A DNA stretch of 64,000 nt from Veronia nyctiphanis (GCF_004116385.1 NZ_PEIB01000029.1:1-64000), one strand, 5' to 3'; positions 7,981 to 19,295 are shown, numbered from the stretch's first letter. The notes: a model not told the origin generated them from the sequence alone. Translations and numbers: made by a program.

Positions 7981-9090
7981 TTACGGCAGATGTTCGAGAG
8001 CCAAATAATCATGGCTTTGCATTTCGTTCAACCTTGATAAACACCGCTTGAATTCAAAGGCTAGTCGCCCACCCGAGTATAAGTTTTCAGCGGGTACTTC
8101 AGCAGAAATGATCAGCTTTACGTTTCTCTCGTAAAACTCATCGACCATTGCAATAAATCGTCTTGCCGCATCATCTTTTTCGGGCCCTAACTGAGGGACC
8201 TCAGATAACAATACTGTGTGGTAGAGCCTCGCTATTTCTATGTAATCAGCTTGTGAACGAGGGCTATCACACAGAGCGTCGAAGCGAAAATGAACCACGC
8301 CTTCAGCTTCCTGCCTGATATCTATCGTTCTACTATTTATGTGAATTTCAGGCTCCTGTCTGTGAGGCTCACAGGCTAGTTTCTGAAAGTACTCTTTTAG
8401 GTTTTCTTCTGCTTCGGCATCCAAAGGAGAATGGTATATCTCGGCTTGCTCCAAAGTACGAAGTCGATAATCTGTGCCCGAATCAACATTTACGATTTCG
8501 CAATGCTGATTGATAAGCGCAATGGCGGGCAAAAAGCGGGCGCGCTGCAAACCATTTCGATATAAACCATCCGGCACAATATTTGAGGTCGCAACAAGGC
8601 AAATACCACGGGCAAACAAAGCTTCTAGCAAGGTTCCAAGAATCATTGCATCGGTGATATCCGAAACAAAGAATTCGTCGAAACACAACACTCTCGTTTC
8701 CTTCGCCAATTTGTCTGCCACCTTTTCAAGTGGGTCGCTCTCTCCATCCAGAAGCTTTAATTCCTGATGAACGCGGTGCATGAAACGGTGAAAGTGCATG
8801 CGCATTTTTTGTTCAAATGGCAATGCTTCATAGAAAAGGTCGACAAGGTAGGTTTTGCCACGTCCAACGCCTCCCCAAAAATATAATCCCTTTTCTGGCG
8901 TTAGCGTTTCTTTGGCAGTCTTTCTGGAAAAAAAAGAAAAAGAAAAGCGAGGTTTTCCGCTCTCTTTTGCCGGGCTACGACATAAACGATGATATAGCTC
9001 ATCAAGTTTTTCTATCGCCATTTGCTGGGCTGGATCGTGATAAAAATCAGGACGCTCTAAATCCTTTTGATAATACTCAATGGGCGTCAT
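7981..9090 (-). CDS. zapE: Cell-division AFG1-like ATPase ZapE
   Basis: 369 residues from the ATG at 9090; a TTG three codons earlier is possible. P-loop GGVGRGKTYL near residue 75 and Walker B VLCFDEFFVSD near 140 define the AFG1/ZapE family. In E. coli ZapE associates with the Z-ring under stress and low oxygen. A Lys/Ser-rich insertion around FSFSFFSRKTAK precedes the P-loop; its DNA is A-rich but the frame is intact. It stands between rplM and zapG, the usual location. Confidence 0.93.
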   Translation of the reverse strand: MTPIEYYQKDLERPDFYHDPAQQMAIEKLDELYHRLCRSPAKESGKPRFSFSFFSRKTAKETLTPEKGLYFWGGVGRGKTYLVDLFYEALPFEQKMRMHFHRFMHRVHQELKLLDGESDPLEKVADKLAKETRVLCFDEFFVSDITDAMILGTLLEALFARGICLVATSNIVPDGLYRNGLQRARFLPAIALINQHCEIVNVDSGTDYRLRTLEQAEIYHSPLDAEAEENLKEYFQKLACEPHRQEPEIHINSRTIDIRQEAEGVVHFRFDALCDSPRSQADYIEIARLYHTVLLSEVPQLGPEKDDAARRFIAMVDEFYERNVKLIISAEVPAENLYSGGRLAFEFKRCLSRLNEMQSHDYLALEHLP

Positions 9091-9300
9091 TGCACTCAAC
9101 TACCTCGTTCTCAACTTAAATCAGGCAATTAGTGCCCAAGCTCCATATTCCAATCAATAGTACCACGCAGATATATTGCCATGTATAGTTAAGATATATG
9201 GAAGCGCTTCTGTCGCATATCGGGCTCTTACAATCTGGCATTGATTACCCGGCGTTCAGTATTGCTTCATCACTTTGGTTTTGACGTACAAGGAGCAGTC

Positions 9301-9723
9301 ATGGGAGCGATCAACATATTGGTTTATTTGATCATCGGCGTTGTTATCGGTTTTTTTCTCGCAAGGTTTACGTCTGGCAATGCCTCTCAACAGAAAGAAC
9401 TCAAAAAGGATTTGGAAAAGTCGCAGTATGAGCTTGCCCAATATCGCCAGGATCTGATCGATCACTTCTCTCAAAGCGCAGAGATCCTCGATAATATCTC
9501 TCGTGACTACAGTAAGCTCTATCAACACATGGCAAATGTCTCCGCAGATTTGGTGCCAGACCTACCGCCGCAAGATAACCCGTTTGCGAAAAAAATCACC
9601 AAAATCAGTGACTCCAAAGCAAAAGAGTCCACTCCTCAAGAGCAACCACGTGATTACTCAGAAGGCACCAGTGGTTTCTTAAAGGAAAATGGTGCAACCC
9701 AGACGGACACCAAAGCGAGCTAA
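9301..9723 (+). CDS. zapG: Z-ring/envelope protein ZapG (YhcB, DUF1043)
   Basis: 140 residues from the ATG at 9301. One N-terminal membrane helix (INILVYLIIGVVIGFFLARF, about residues 4-23) is followed by a coiled-coil cytoplasmic domain with the conserved YRQDLIDHFSQSAEIL motif. In E. coli YhcB links envelope growth and division. An upstream in-frame ATG at 9241 would add 20 residues before the membrane helix and is unlikely. Confidence 0.9.
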   Translation: MGAINILVYLIIGVVIGFFLARFTSGNASQQKELKKDLEKSQYELAQYRQDLIDHFSQSAEILDNISRDYSKLYQHMANVSADLVPDLPPQDNPFAKKITKISDSKAKESTPQEQPRDYSEGTSGFLKENGATQTDTKAS

Positions 9724-9802
9724 TTGTGACAAGCTTTCTCAGGCATTGAACTTTTTTACACCCTTTCCACTCTTATAGTTGTCTGTAAACAGGAGTGAAT
9801 TT

Positions 9803-11167
9803 ATGAAGAAAAAGTCTCTGGTTGCATTGAGCAGTCTTTCTCTGCTCATAGGTTCTGTTATCACTACATTACCTACATATGCGGCGTTGCCAACGGCTGT
9901 ATCCGGTCAAACTATGCCAAGCTTGGCACCGATGCTTGAGAAAGTAAGTCCGGGTGTTGTAAGCATCGACGTGGAAGGAAGCCACGTTTCTAAACAACGT
10001 ATTCCAGAAGGTTTCCGTTTTTTCTTTGGGCCTGATTTCCCGTCAGAACAAGTTCAGGAGCGACCTTTCCGCGGATTGGGCTCTGGTGTCATTATTGATG
10101 CGAAAGAAGGCTATATCATTACCAATCACCATGTCATTGATGGCGCGAAGAAAATCACGGTTAAGCTCAATGATGGTCGCGTGCTAAATGCAGAGCTCAT
10201 TGGTAGCGATCAGTTTTCGGATGTCGCGCTGCTCAAAGTAGACAACGTGGATGGACTCACCGAAGTTAAACTCGCCGATTCAGACACTATCCGTGTTGGC
10301 GACTTTGCGATAGCTATTGGTAATCCATTTGGATTAGGACAGACAGTGACATCAGGTATTATTTCCGCATTGGGTAGAAGCGGACTGAATGTCGAAAACC
10401 TGGAAAACTTTATCCAGACGGATGCGGCCATCAACAGTGGTAACTCCGGTGGTGCATTGCTTAATCTTAATGGTGAGCTGCTGGGTATCAACACAGCTAT
10501 ACTCGGCCCAAATGGTGGGAATATTGGTATTGGTTTTGCCATTCCTTCCAACATGGCTAAAAACCTGGTTGAGCAAATCATCGAGTACGGTCAGGTCAGA
10601 CGCGGACGCCTTGGTGTTCATGGTCAGGAGCTCACTTCAGAGCTTGCTGAGGACTTTGGCTATGAAACAAATCACGGTGCCTTTGTTAGTAAAGTCGATG
10701 AAAACTCAGCAGCAGATAAAGCGGGTGTAAAAGCTGGCGACATTATCGTGTCGGTAAATGGCAAAAATATTCGCAGTTTCGGCGAACTCAGAGCCAAAAT
10801 TGGCTCTCTAGGCGCGGGTAAAAAGGTCGAACTTGGACTTGTCCGAAACGGCAAAGAAAAGACAGTCATTGCAGTTCTAAATGATGTAGGCCAAACAGCC
10901 AAAGCCGAAACCCTGCACAAGGGACTTCAAGGTGCTGAGCTCGAAAACTTCAGTAAAGACGGTCAGCAAGGCGTACTTGTCAAAGAAGTGAGTAAAGATT
11001 CATCCGCAGCCGTTAATGGTCTCAAGCAAGGTGATTTGATCGTTGGCATAGGTCGAAAAGTGATCAGCAATCTGGGTGATCTCCGTAAAGAGCTCGATGG
11101 TAAGAATCGTCCGTTGCCTCTGAACATCATTCGTGGTTCATATTCTATGTATCTCATGGTTCAGTAA
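9803..11167 (+). CDS. degQ: Periplasmic serine endoprotease DegQ
   Basis: 454 residues from the ATG with AGGAG 8 bases upstream; the 24 bases before it in the same frame lack a ribosome site. Signal peptide to about residue 28. Trypsin-like domain with catalytic His (NHHVIDGA), Asp (FSDVALLKV) and Ser (NSGNSGGALL). Two PDZ domains follow (starts near GRLGVHGQEL and GLQGAELENF). Two PDZs and the periplasmic signal separate DegQ/DegP from DegS next door. A terminator follows the stop. Confidence 0.95.
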   Translation: MKKKSLVALSSLSLLIGSVITTLPTYAALPTAVSGQTMPSLAPMLEKVSPGVVSIDVEGSHVSKQRIPEGFRFFFGPDFPSEQVQERPFRGLGSGVIIDAKEGYIITNHHVIDGAKKITVKLNDGRVLNAELIGSDQFSDVALLKVDNVDGLTEVKLADSDTIRVGDFAIAIGNPFGLGQTVTSGIISALGRSGLNVENLENFIQTDAAINSGNSGGALLNLNGELLGINTAILGPNGGNIGIGFAIPSNMAKNLVEQIIEYGQVRRGRLGVHGQELTSELAEDFGYETNHGAFVSKVDENSAADKAGVKAGDIIVSVNGKNIRSFGELRAKIGSLGAGKKVELGLVRNGKEKTVIAVLNDVGQTAKAETLHKGLQGAELENFSKDGQQGVLVKEVSKDSSAAVNGLKQGDLIVGIGRKVISNLGDLRKELDGKNRPLPLNIIRGSYSMYLMVQ

Positions 11168-11200
11168 CATCCTGAATACGAAAACCTGATCCAAACAATC

Positions 11201-11227
11201 AAAAGGCCTGTTTTAACAGGCCTTTTG
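11201..11227 (+). terminator. degQ terminator
   Basis: AAAAGGCCTGTT-TT-AACAGGCCTTTT, a strong stem with a T run, 33 bases after degQ. Confidence 0.85.
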
Positions 11228-11297
11228 CATATCTACTCAATTGGGAGTTTCAATGTTATCCTCTGGATGATATCACTCACTTTGGAATTCTGCGCTG

Positions 11298-12353
11298 ATG
11301 TTGGCATTTCTCTTCCGCTCGATCGTACTAGGTGTAGCTGCAGCTTTATTACTGCTTCTGAGCGTACCTTCTTTGCGAACCGACGCGATGAATATACTTG
11401 CACAGCCAGCGGCACCCGAAGAAGCGTTCATTTCCTACAACTCTGCATTCAGGAAAGCCTCACCTGCTGTCGTCAATATCTATAACAAACGCTTTAATAA
11501 TGAAACCAGATCAATGGAACTTACCAGTGCTGCGTCTGGCGTGATCATGTCGGACAAGGGCTATATCCTGACAAATTACCACGTCATTATTAATGCCGAT
11601 GAAATTACAGTTGCGCTGCAAGATGGCAGGATTATCAATGCGCACTTAGTGGGAAAAGATAAACGCATTGATCTCGCCGTTCTGCGTGTGGAAGGGGGCG
11701 ACTTCCCGGTGATCCCACAAGATCCTAATTACAGCCCAAAAGTTGGGGATGTCGTGTTAGCTATCGGAAACCCCAATAATCTAGGTCAGACCGTGACATC
11801 CGGGATCCTCTCTGCAACCGGCCGCTCAGGCGTGAGAATTATCGGCAGCCCACTGGATCTTCTGCAAACTGATGCGGCAATTAATGATGGCAACTCGGGC
11901 GGCGCTTTAGTTAACAGTCGTGGCGTATTGGTCGGTATAAACACAGCTTCACAAAAGGATACCGAGACCCAAGGAATTTCCTTTGCTATCCCTTATCCCA
12001 TTGCAATTAAGATCATGAAAAAATTGATTGCTGATGGCAGAGTCATTCGTGGCTTCATCGGTATTAGCGGAAATCAGGTGTCGCCGCTAACAGCCCGCTT
12101 GCATAACATTGAGCCGCTCTCCGGTATTCTCGTGACGGAAGTTTCGCTAGGTGGACCCGCAGACAGTGCAGGGTTACAACCACGGGATTTGCTGATTGAA
12201 ATTGATAATACACCGCTTCATAACAATCTAAGCACAGGCTTTGATATTGTGGCTGACCTGAGGCCAGGAACAAAAACGACAGTCACCGTTATTCGAAATG
12301 GTGAAACTCTGACGTTACCGATCATTATTGGGGAAGCGCCTTTAGATCCGTAA
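11298..12353 (+). CDS. degS: Inner-membrane site-1 protease DegS (sigma-E stress sensor)
   Basis: 351 residues. The N-terminal anchor (FRSIVLGVAAALLLLLSV) keeps it in the inner membrane. Catalytic His (NYHVIINAD), Asp (RIDLAVLRV) and Ser (NDGNSGGALV) are intact. A single PDZ domain begins near GFIGISGNQV and senses C-termini of misfolded porins. Family role: first cleavage of RseA. It has its own space after the degQ terminator. Confidence 0.95.
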   Translation: MLAFLFRSIVLGVAAALLLLLSVPSLRTDAMNILAQPAAPEEAFISYNSAFRKASPAVVNIYNKRFNNETRSMELTSAASGVIMSDKGYILTNYHVIINADEITVALQDGRIINAHLVGKDKRIDLAVLRVEGGDFPVIPQDPNYSPKVGDVVLAIGNPNNLGQTVTSGILSATGRSGVRIIGSPLDLLQTDAAINDGNSGGALVNSRGVLVGINTASQKDTETQGISFAIPYPIAIKIMKKLIADGRVIRGFIGISGNQVSPLTARLHNIEPLSGILVTEVSLGGPADSAGLQPRDLLIEIDNTPLHNNLSTGFDIVADLRPGTKTTVTVIRNGETLTLPIIIGEAPLDP

Positions 12354-12368
12354 CAAACCATAGCGATT

Positions 12369-12402
12369 AAAAAAGCCACGCTTTTTGGCGTGGCTTTTTA
12401 AG
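12369..12402. terminator. Bidirectional terminator between degS and murA
   Basis: AAAAAAGCCACGC-TTTTT-GCGTGGCTTTTT. A and T runs on opposite sides allow it to serve the two convergent genes. Confidence 0.85.
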
Positions 12403-12422
12403 ACTGATCAGCTTCTGGGTGA

Positions 12423-13688
<1,266 letters not shown>

Positions 13689-13946
13689 TTACATTGGCTG
13701 CATCAGTTTCTTGTCACGCGCCCATTCTGCGGGTGTCATGGCCTTGATGCTCAGAGCATGAATGGCATTGGTGCGGATATGTTCCATAAGAGGGGCATAA
13801 ATTGTTTGCTGCTTTTTGACACGGGACATGCCATCGAACATATCATCCACCGCGATCACTTCAAAGTGACTTCCTTCACCCTTGACATGGATTTCATCCA
13901 ACGACAGCGCAGCTTCAAGGATCGACTTAATTTCTGTAGTTTCCAC
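13689..13946 (-). CDS. ibaG: BolA-family acid-stress protein IbaG
   Basis: 85 residues, a single BolA/YrbA domain with [23 protein letters not shown], including the conserved His used for glutaredoxin-bridged 2Fe-2S binding. Sits between mlaB and murA as the last small gene of the mla operon. Confidence 0.92.
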   Translation of the reverse strand: METTEIKSILEAALSLDEIHVKGEGSHFEVIAVDDMFDGMSRVKKQQTIYAPLMEHIRTNAIHALSIKAMTPAEWARDKKLMQPM

Positions 13947-13960
13947 TGTATTTCCTCGTC

Positions 13961-14269
13961 TTACGCAACAGCATCGTTATTGAGGATTGCATCAACATTA
14001 CTCAGTGTCAGCAGCACCTTCAGCTGTTCCGGAACCCCCAGCAACACAAGTTGCTGTCGGTTATTGTTCAATTCATTTTTCAAATGCAAAAGCATCGCCA
14101 TTCCCGCAGAATCAACCCGCTTTAATTGAGAAAGGTTCAAATTCACGTTTTGCTGATCTGGCAACCAAGAAGCGCGTTGTTGCCAAAACGCAGGAACTGT
14201 ATTTCGGTCTAGTTCACCTATTAAAAAGTACGAACCATCTTCCTTTTTGACAAGCTCCAGAGGCTTCAT
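13961..14269 (-). CDS. mlaB: Phospholipid transport STAS-domain protein MlaB
   Basis: 102 residues, a STAS domain ([20 protein letters not shown] holds the conserved DSAG loop). It binds and stabilises the MlaF ATPase in the inner-membrane complex that keeps outer-membrane lipid asymmetry. The ATG at 14269 overlaps the mlaC stop (TGATG); a GTG one codon earlier is possible. Confidence 0.92.
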   Translation of the reverse strand: MKPLELVKKEDGSYFLIGELDRNTVPAFWQQRASWLPDQQNVNLNLSQLKRVDSAGMAMLLHLKNELNNNRQQLVLLGVPEQLKVLLTLSNVDAILNNDAVA

Positions 14270-14952
14270 CACTTTATCGCCTCTTTGGCTGAAATAGGCT
14301 GCTTAGCGAGCTCTTCCAGCTGATTGGCGACGGCAAGAATACCATTTTTACGTAATTGAGTACTCCACTCACTCTGCTTGGTGTTCAGCATGCTGACGCC
14401 TTCAACATCCACATCATAGCCTTGCCATTCACCGCTCTTACTGTTCTTTCTCAGTTTAAAATCAAGCCGGATTGGAGGGCGCGCTGAATCAAGAATCTCT
14501 ACCCTGACACCTACAACCTTACGTTTAGGATCAATCGGTGACGGCGATTCAACATTAATTTCTTGATTAGTATATTGGGTCATGATCTGAGCGTATGCAG
14601 CAATGAGATAATCTGTGAATGCCTTAACAAATTGATCGCGTTGCGCTTTGGTTGCTTTGTTTGCTTCTCTACCCAGCACTTTATAAGCGGCATATTTCAC
14701 ATTGATATGTGGCAACAGCTCTTCTTCCGCGACGGCACGCAAAAGCTCTGGGTTTTGCTGAAAGGTCTGATGATCTTTCTTAATGCGTGCAAATGCGTTG
14801 TGTGATACCTGATTGATCAATGTATAGGGGTTGGTCGCATCAATATCGGCTTTCGCCACAGTGCCTGTTTGTGTGCCTGTCGCGAGCACACTAAAACTAG
14901 GGGCAGTACCTAAAACAGCGAGCAGGATAACGCCTGAGAGTTTCTTGATCAT
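14269..14952 (-). CDS. mlaC: Periplasmic phospholipid shuttle MlaC
   Basis: 227 residues from the ATG at 14952, which has AAGGAG 8 bases upstream (the ribosome site overlaps the mlaD stop). Signal peptide to about residue 27 (ATG). The Tol/Ttg2 family segments VRVEILDSARPPIRLDFKL and DVDVEGVSMLN form the lipid-binding pocket. Carries phospholipid between MlaA at the outer membrane and MlaD. Confidence 0.93.
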   Translation of the reverse strand: MIKKLSGVILLAVLGTAPSFSVLATGTQTGTVAKADIDATNPYTLINQVSHNAFARIKKDHQTFQQNPELLRAVAEEELLPHINVKYAAYKVLGREANKATKAQRDQFVKAFTDYLIAAYAQIMTQYTNQEINVESPSPIDPKRKVVGVRVEILDSARPPIRLDFKLRKNSKSGEWQGYDVDVEGVSMLNTKQSEWSTQLRKNGILAVANQLEELAKQPISAKEAIK

Positions 14953-14957
14953 TGTTT

Positions 14958-15434
14958 TCACTCCTTTTTGTCACCGAGACTGAATAAAACCTGTCCAATA
15001 AGGTCTTCCAACACAATCGCTGAGCGGGTCTCTTCCAGTAAATCACCGTCCTGAAGCAACGCAATATCATCATCAACAAAGCCCGGACGAATGCCTATGT
15101 ATTGCTCGCCAAGAAGGCCTGCTGTCAAAATAGCTGCGGAGCTGGTCTCTGGGAAGTGACCATATGTCTCGTCGATTTCCATCACTACCGTCGGCAAGTA
15201 GTCAGGTGCCGTCAATGTAATGTCTTTCACTCTTCCGACGACAACACCACCAATTTTCACAGGGGAACGTACCTTCAAACCACCCACATTTTCAAAGTGT
15301 GCAGATATGGTGTAGGTGTCGCTTTTGGTCAAGCTTTTTACATCAGCGACCTGAAAGATCAGTACGAGGATGGCCATTAAACCAGCCAATACAAACGTCC
15401 CAACCCAAAATTCTGTTTTTCTTGTTTGTTGCAT
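14958..15434 (-). CDS. mlaD: MCE-domain lipid-binding protein MlaD
   Basis: 158 residues: one membrane helix (FWVGTFVLAGLMAILVLIF), then a single MCE domain (VGGLKVRSPVKIGGVVVGRV). Six copies form the periplasmic ring of the MlaFEDB transporter. The C-terminal tail is short. Confidence 0.94.
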   Translation of the reverse strand: MQQTRKTEFWVGTFVLAGLMAILVLIFQVADVKSLTKSDTYTISAHFENVGGLKVRSPVKIGGVVVGRVKDITLTAPDYLPTVVMEIDETYGHFPETSSAAILTAGLLGEQYIGIRPGFVDDDIALLQDGDLLEETRSAIVLEDLIGQVLFSLGDKKE

Positions 15435-15437
15435 TTT

Positions 15438-16216
15438 TTAACTCCCAAACATCAAGGCTGTAAGGACAAAATCAAGACCTAATACGGCCAGTGACGAATG
15501 CACAACTGTGCGTGTGGTAGCCTGACTGATCCCTTCAGAGGTTGGAACCGAATCATAACCATTAAATAGTGCTATCCAAGTAACCGTGACGGCAAATGCG
15601 AGGCTTTTAATGAAGGAATTACCGATGTCGTAGCCAAGCTCGACAGAAGACTGCATCAGTGCCCAATAGCTACCGTAATCAATACCTTTCCAGTCAACGC
15701 CGACGAGCTGTCCGCCCCAGATGCCCACAGCGATAAATATCATTGTGAGTAGCGGCATAGAGATAACACCAGCCCAAAACCTCGGTGCTATTACTCGTCT
15801 GAGCGGGTCTACAGCCATCATCTCTAGACTTGATAGCTGCTCTGTTGCCTTCATTAAGCCAATTTCAGCTGTTAACGCGGATCCCGCTCGACCAGCAAAG
15901 AGCAGTGCCGTAACCACAGGTCCAAGTTCACGAAGCAGTGATAGTGCAACCATCTGCCGAGGCTGGTTTCGGCGCCAAACCCCGTGAGAACAAGGTAGCC
16001 TTGAAGGCTCAATACCATACCTATGAAAAGGCCAGAAACGACAATAATGGCAAGTGAACGAACACCTATTGCGTTCAATTGGGTGATCAGTAAAGGGAAC
16101 ATTTTCTTTGGTTGCGGTTTACCAAAGATGGCACCAAACAACACAAAGGTAGCACGCCCGATAGTCTGAGAGACTGACATCACACGCGAGCCCAGCTCCT
16201 GAATCATTCTAATCAT
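15438..16216 (-). CDS. mlaE: MlaE phospholipid transport permease (one-base frameshift near 15957)
   Basis: Inner-membrane permease of the Mla complex. The first 87 residues read correctly to FGAETSLG. One C of a CC pair (minus sense) is then missing, and the second frame resumes with [20 protein letters not shown]. Corrected length is 259 residues, as in E. coli. The [17 protein letters not shown] segment is the conserved MlaE cytoplasmic motif. The ATG overlaps the mlaF stop (TAATG). The intact flanking operon makes a true null unlikely. Confidence 0.92.
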
Positions 16217-17013
16217 TATGAAAAGAGCTCCGTATCAATTTCCTGAGCGGGATACCTGAAAGGTACCGGACCATCGGCAACACCATTGAGGAATTGGGCT
16301 ATTTGAGGATCGGGGTTTTCGCGCAACGAAGCGGGGGAACCTGACGCGAGTATCTTGCCGTTGACCAGAATATATACGTGGTCGGCAATGCCCATCACTT
16401 CGGTAACATCATGAGAGACGACAACCGATGTTAGGCCAAGTGCCTGATTGAGGTTACGAATCAAACTGACTAAGACACCCATGGTAATGGGGTCTTGTCC
16501 CGCAAAGGGCTCGTCATACATGATAAGCTCGGGATCAAGCGCAATCGAGCGGGCAAGCGCGGCGCGCCTCGCCATACCACCAGAGAGGCTGCTGGGCATC
16601 AGCGCTGATGCACCACGAAGACCGACCGCTTCGAGTTTGAGAAGAACCACTGTACGAATTATGTTTTCAGGCAAATCAGTGTGTTCTCGCAACGGGAAGG
16701 CGACATTATCAAATACCGTCATATCAGTGAATAAGGCCCCCGACTGGAACAACATGCTCATGCGCTTGCGCACTTCATAGAGTTTCTGACGCCCCAGAGC
16801 AGGAATATTGTGGCCACCAAAATTGATTTCACCGGCTTCCGGCGACAACTGCCCCGCCATCAGCTTGAGAAGCGTCGTTTTCCCTATTCCGGATGGGCCC
16901 ATTATCGCCGTCACCTTCCCTTTAGGAACGTTTAGGCTGACATCATCGAATATTTTCCTGTCGCCCCTTGAGAACGTAAGGCCTTTAATTTCAACCAAAT
17001 GTTCCGAATTCAT
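16216..17013 (-). CDS. mlaF: MlaF ATP-binding subunit of the Mla phospholipid transporter
   Basis: 265 residues. ABC ATPase with Walker A GPSGIGKTTLLKL (about residue 39), signature LSGGMARRAALARS, Walker B ELIMYDEPFAGQDP and switch His in VVVSHDVTEV. First gene of the mlaFEDCB-ibaG-murA unit. Confidence 0.95.
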   Translation of the reverse strand: MNSEHLVEIKGLTFSRGDRKIFDDVSLNVPKGKVTAIMGPSGIGKTTLLKLMAGQLSPEAGEINFGGHNIPALGRQKLYEVRKRMSMLFQSGALFTDMTVFDNVAFPLREHTDLPENIIRTVVLLKLEAVGLRGASALMPSSLSGGMARRAALARSIALDPELIMYDEPFAGQDPITMGVLVSLIRNLNQALGLTSVVVSHDVTEVMGIADHVYILVNGKILASGSPASLRENPDPQIAQFLNGVADGPVPFRYPAQEIDTELFS

Positions 17014-17354
17014 CGCGAGCCTTCTTTAAATAAAAATCGAGAATGTACAAGTAAGCCAGTGATAGTAATCGTTCCTCATATATGATGGCAATCATGGTAT
17101 GTGGTTGATTTTAAATTTTGTTGCACCTGACTTAATCAAAACTTGTGATTTTCGCGCAAGCCTCTTTACGAAAAATCACCTCATGTCGCCCCATAGAATC
17201 TGTTTTTGCTAGAGCACCATAAGCTTATTTTTACGCTTGTTGCGACTGAAAGTCTGAATCAATTGTGGTTCCCGTATCGCTTTTTCTTCACATTTAATCC
17301 ATTACCCGTCAAAATTGCTGCTTTCAACGTCCCTAGATTAAGAAAGGAATATTA
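17014..17354. other. Divergent intergenic region mlaF / yrbG (341 bases)
   Basis: No gene seen. Holds promoters for both directions; one minus-strand candidate is listed separately. It also has an inverted repeat GTGATTTTCG / CGAAAAATCAC at 17145-17179 of unknown meaning. Confidence 0.6.
17062..17091 (-). promoter_or_regulatory. Candidate mlaF promoter
   Basis: Minus strand: TTGCCA (17091-17086), an 18-base spacer and TACTAT (17067-17062), about 45 bases before the mlaF ATG. Confidence 0.35.
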
Positions 17355-18316
17355 ATGATTGAAGCGACAGCCCTTCTCGTCGTCGGCTTGGCTTTGTTGG
17401 TATGGAGTGCTGACAGACTGGTTTTCGGTGCCGCGGCGATAGCCAGGAACGTCGGCATATCGCCGCTTGTCATCGGTATGACAATCCTTGCTATGGGAAG
17501 TTCAGCACCCGAAATGGTCGTTTCAGCGACGGCAGCGTTAAAAGATCAAACCGATACCGCTGTAGGTAACGTCATTGGTTCGAATATTGCCAATATTGCA
17601 CTTATTCTGGGGATGACGGCACTTATTAAGCCTCTTCTCATCAGCTCAGACATCGTTCGACGTGAGTTGCCTCTACTCCTTGTCATCAGCGTTGTTGCTG
17701 GTGCAGTGCTTTGGGATCTCAAATTAGCATTCCATGAAGGCCTTATTTTGGCAGGTATGTTTGTCGTTTTTCTTATCGCGATGATGAATATTGGTCGTGC
17801 CAGCGGAGAAACTGACCCGGCGCTTGCTGAACAAGAAGCGGAAATCCCTGAAGGTGTATCCAGCCGTAAAGCCGCATTTTGGGTAGTGATAGGGCTCGTT
17901 CTGCTGATAGGCAGTGCAAGCATGGTCGTTGAGGGCGCAACAACCATCGCCAAAGCATTTGGTATGAGCGATTTGGTTATCGGATTGACTATCGTTGCTG
18001 TCGGCACCAGTTTGCCAGAACTTGCCGCTTCTGTGGCTGGTGTTTTAAAAGGTGAAGATGACCTCGCTGTCGGCAACATCATCGGTTCAAACATATTCAA
18101 TATACTCGCAGTAATGGGTATTCCAGGCTTATTAAATCCGTCGATGATTGACCTTCCGCCATAAATCGGGACTACATTGTCATGATGGCACTGACACTTA
18201 TTTTGTTTGTATTTGCGATTGGTAAAGGCCGCAAAATTGGCAGATTCCAGGGAACATTCCTGTTAGCCTGCTTTATCAGCTACCAGAGCTATCTTTTCTA
18301 CACGATGATCCAATAA
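17355..18316 (+). CDS. yrbG: Calcium/sodium antiporter YrbG (one-base frameshift near 18157)
   Basis: Inner-membrane CaCA-family exchanger with two homologous halves, each with an alpha repeat: GSSAPEMVVSATAAL and GTSLPELAASVAGVL. The first frame ends early at 18164 after MIDLPP. Restoring one G in the CCG-GCC context at about 18157 continues AINRDYIVMMALTLILFVF to YLFYTMIQ at 18316, giving 320 residues, the normal length with the final membrane helices. First of a plus-strand series with kdsD 10 bases later. Confidence 0.9.
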
Positions 18317-18326
18317 GGTTAGTTAC

Positions 18327-19295
18327 ATGGCAGGTTTTGACTTTATCGGTGCAGGGAAACGCGTCGTAACCACAGAGCTAGAAGCAGTTAGGCTACTGGA
18401 GCAATACGTGGATGACTCCTTTGCCCTCGCCTGCCAGTTGATCCTTGACTGCCAAGGCAAAGTCGTGGTTATGGGCATGGGCAAGTCGGGGCACATTGGT
18501 AACAAAATAGCGGCAACACTGGCAAGTACTGGGACGCCTGCTTTTTTTGTGCACCCCGGAGAAGCCAGTCATGGCGATCTCGGAATGATAGAACCCGGCG
18601 ATGTCGTACTGGCAATATCAAATTCCGGTGAAGCATCTGAAATCCTCACGCTGCTACCAGTGGTGAAACGAAGAGGCATCCAACTGGTTTCGATAACCGG
18701 AAACCCCTCCTCAACCATGGCGCAGCTGGCCAAAGCGCACCTTTGCATTAAAGTGGGCAAAGAGGCTTGTCCGATTGGACTGGCGCCAACATCAAGTACC
18801 ACAGCCACATTAGTGATGGGTGATGCCATCGCAGTTGCCTTGATGCAGGCCAGAGGCTTTACCGCAGATGATTTCGCGCTCTCTCATCCCGGAGGAGCAC
18901 TAGGCAGAAAGCTCTTGCTGCATATCTCTGATGTCATGCACAGTGGTGATGATTTACCTATGGTAAAGCAACAAGCCACCGTTACCGAAGCGCTCGTGGA
19001 GATGACCCAAAAGTGCCTCGGTATGACGGCCATTGTTGATAATCAGCAAAACCTCATGGGTATTTTCACCGATGGTGATTTAAGACGTTTAATTGAGCGC
19101 AAAGTTGACTTACATACAACAGCCATCGGTGATGTAATGGGCAGTTCTCCGACAACTGTCAGTGCTGAGATGCTCGCCGCTGAAGGGCTAAAACTGATGG
19201 AAGATAAAAAAATTAATGGCTTACTGGTCATTGATGGCAAAAAGCTTATAGGTGCGCTAAACCTCTACGGCCTCGTCAAAGCGGGTGTGGTGTAA
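18327..19295 (+). CDS. kdsD: Arabinose-5-phosphate isomerase KdsD
   Basis: 322 residues: SIS domain (MGMGKSGHIGNKIAATLAST, SNSGEASEILTLLPVV) plus two C-terminal CBS domains (from about ISDVMHSGDDLP and IGDVMGSSPTTVS). Converts ribulose-5-phosphate to arabinose-5-phosphate, the first step of KDO synthesis for LPS. Directly followed by kdsC. Confidence 0.95.
   Translation: MAGFDFIGAGKRVVTTELEAVRLLEQYVDDSFALACQLILDCQGKVVVMGMGKSGHIGNKIAATLASTGTPAFFVHPGEASHGDLGMIEPGDVVLAISNSGEASEILTLLPVVKRRGIQLVSITGNPSSTMAQLAKAHLCIKVGKEACPIGLAPTSSTTATLVMGDAIAVALMQARGFTADDFALSHPGGALGRKLLLHISDVMHSGDDLPMVKQQATVTEALVEMTQKCLGMTAIVDNQQNLMGIFTDGDLRRLIERKVDLHTTAIGDVMGSSPTTVSAEMLAAEGLKLMEDKKINGLLVIDGKKLIGALNLYGLVKAGVV

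Noticed and set aside
8930-8960. A-rich run in zapE as a possible programmed frameshift site
   Set aside because: The zapE frame is uninterrupted through it and encodes an ordinary Phe/Ser/Lys linker; no alternative product is supported.
9241-9300. Upstream ATG extending zapG by 20 residues
   Set aside because: The extension precedes the membrane helix with which the family starts.
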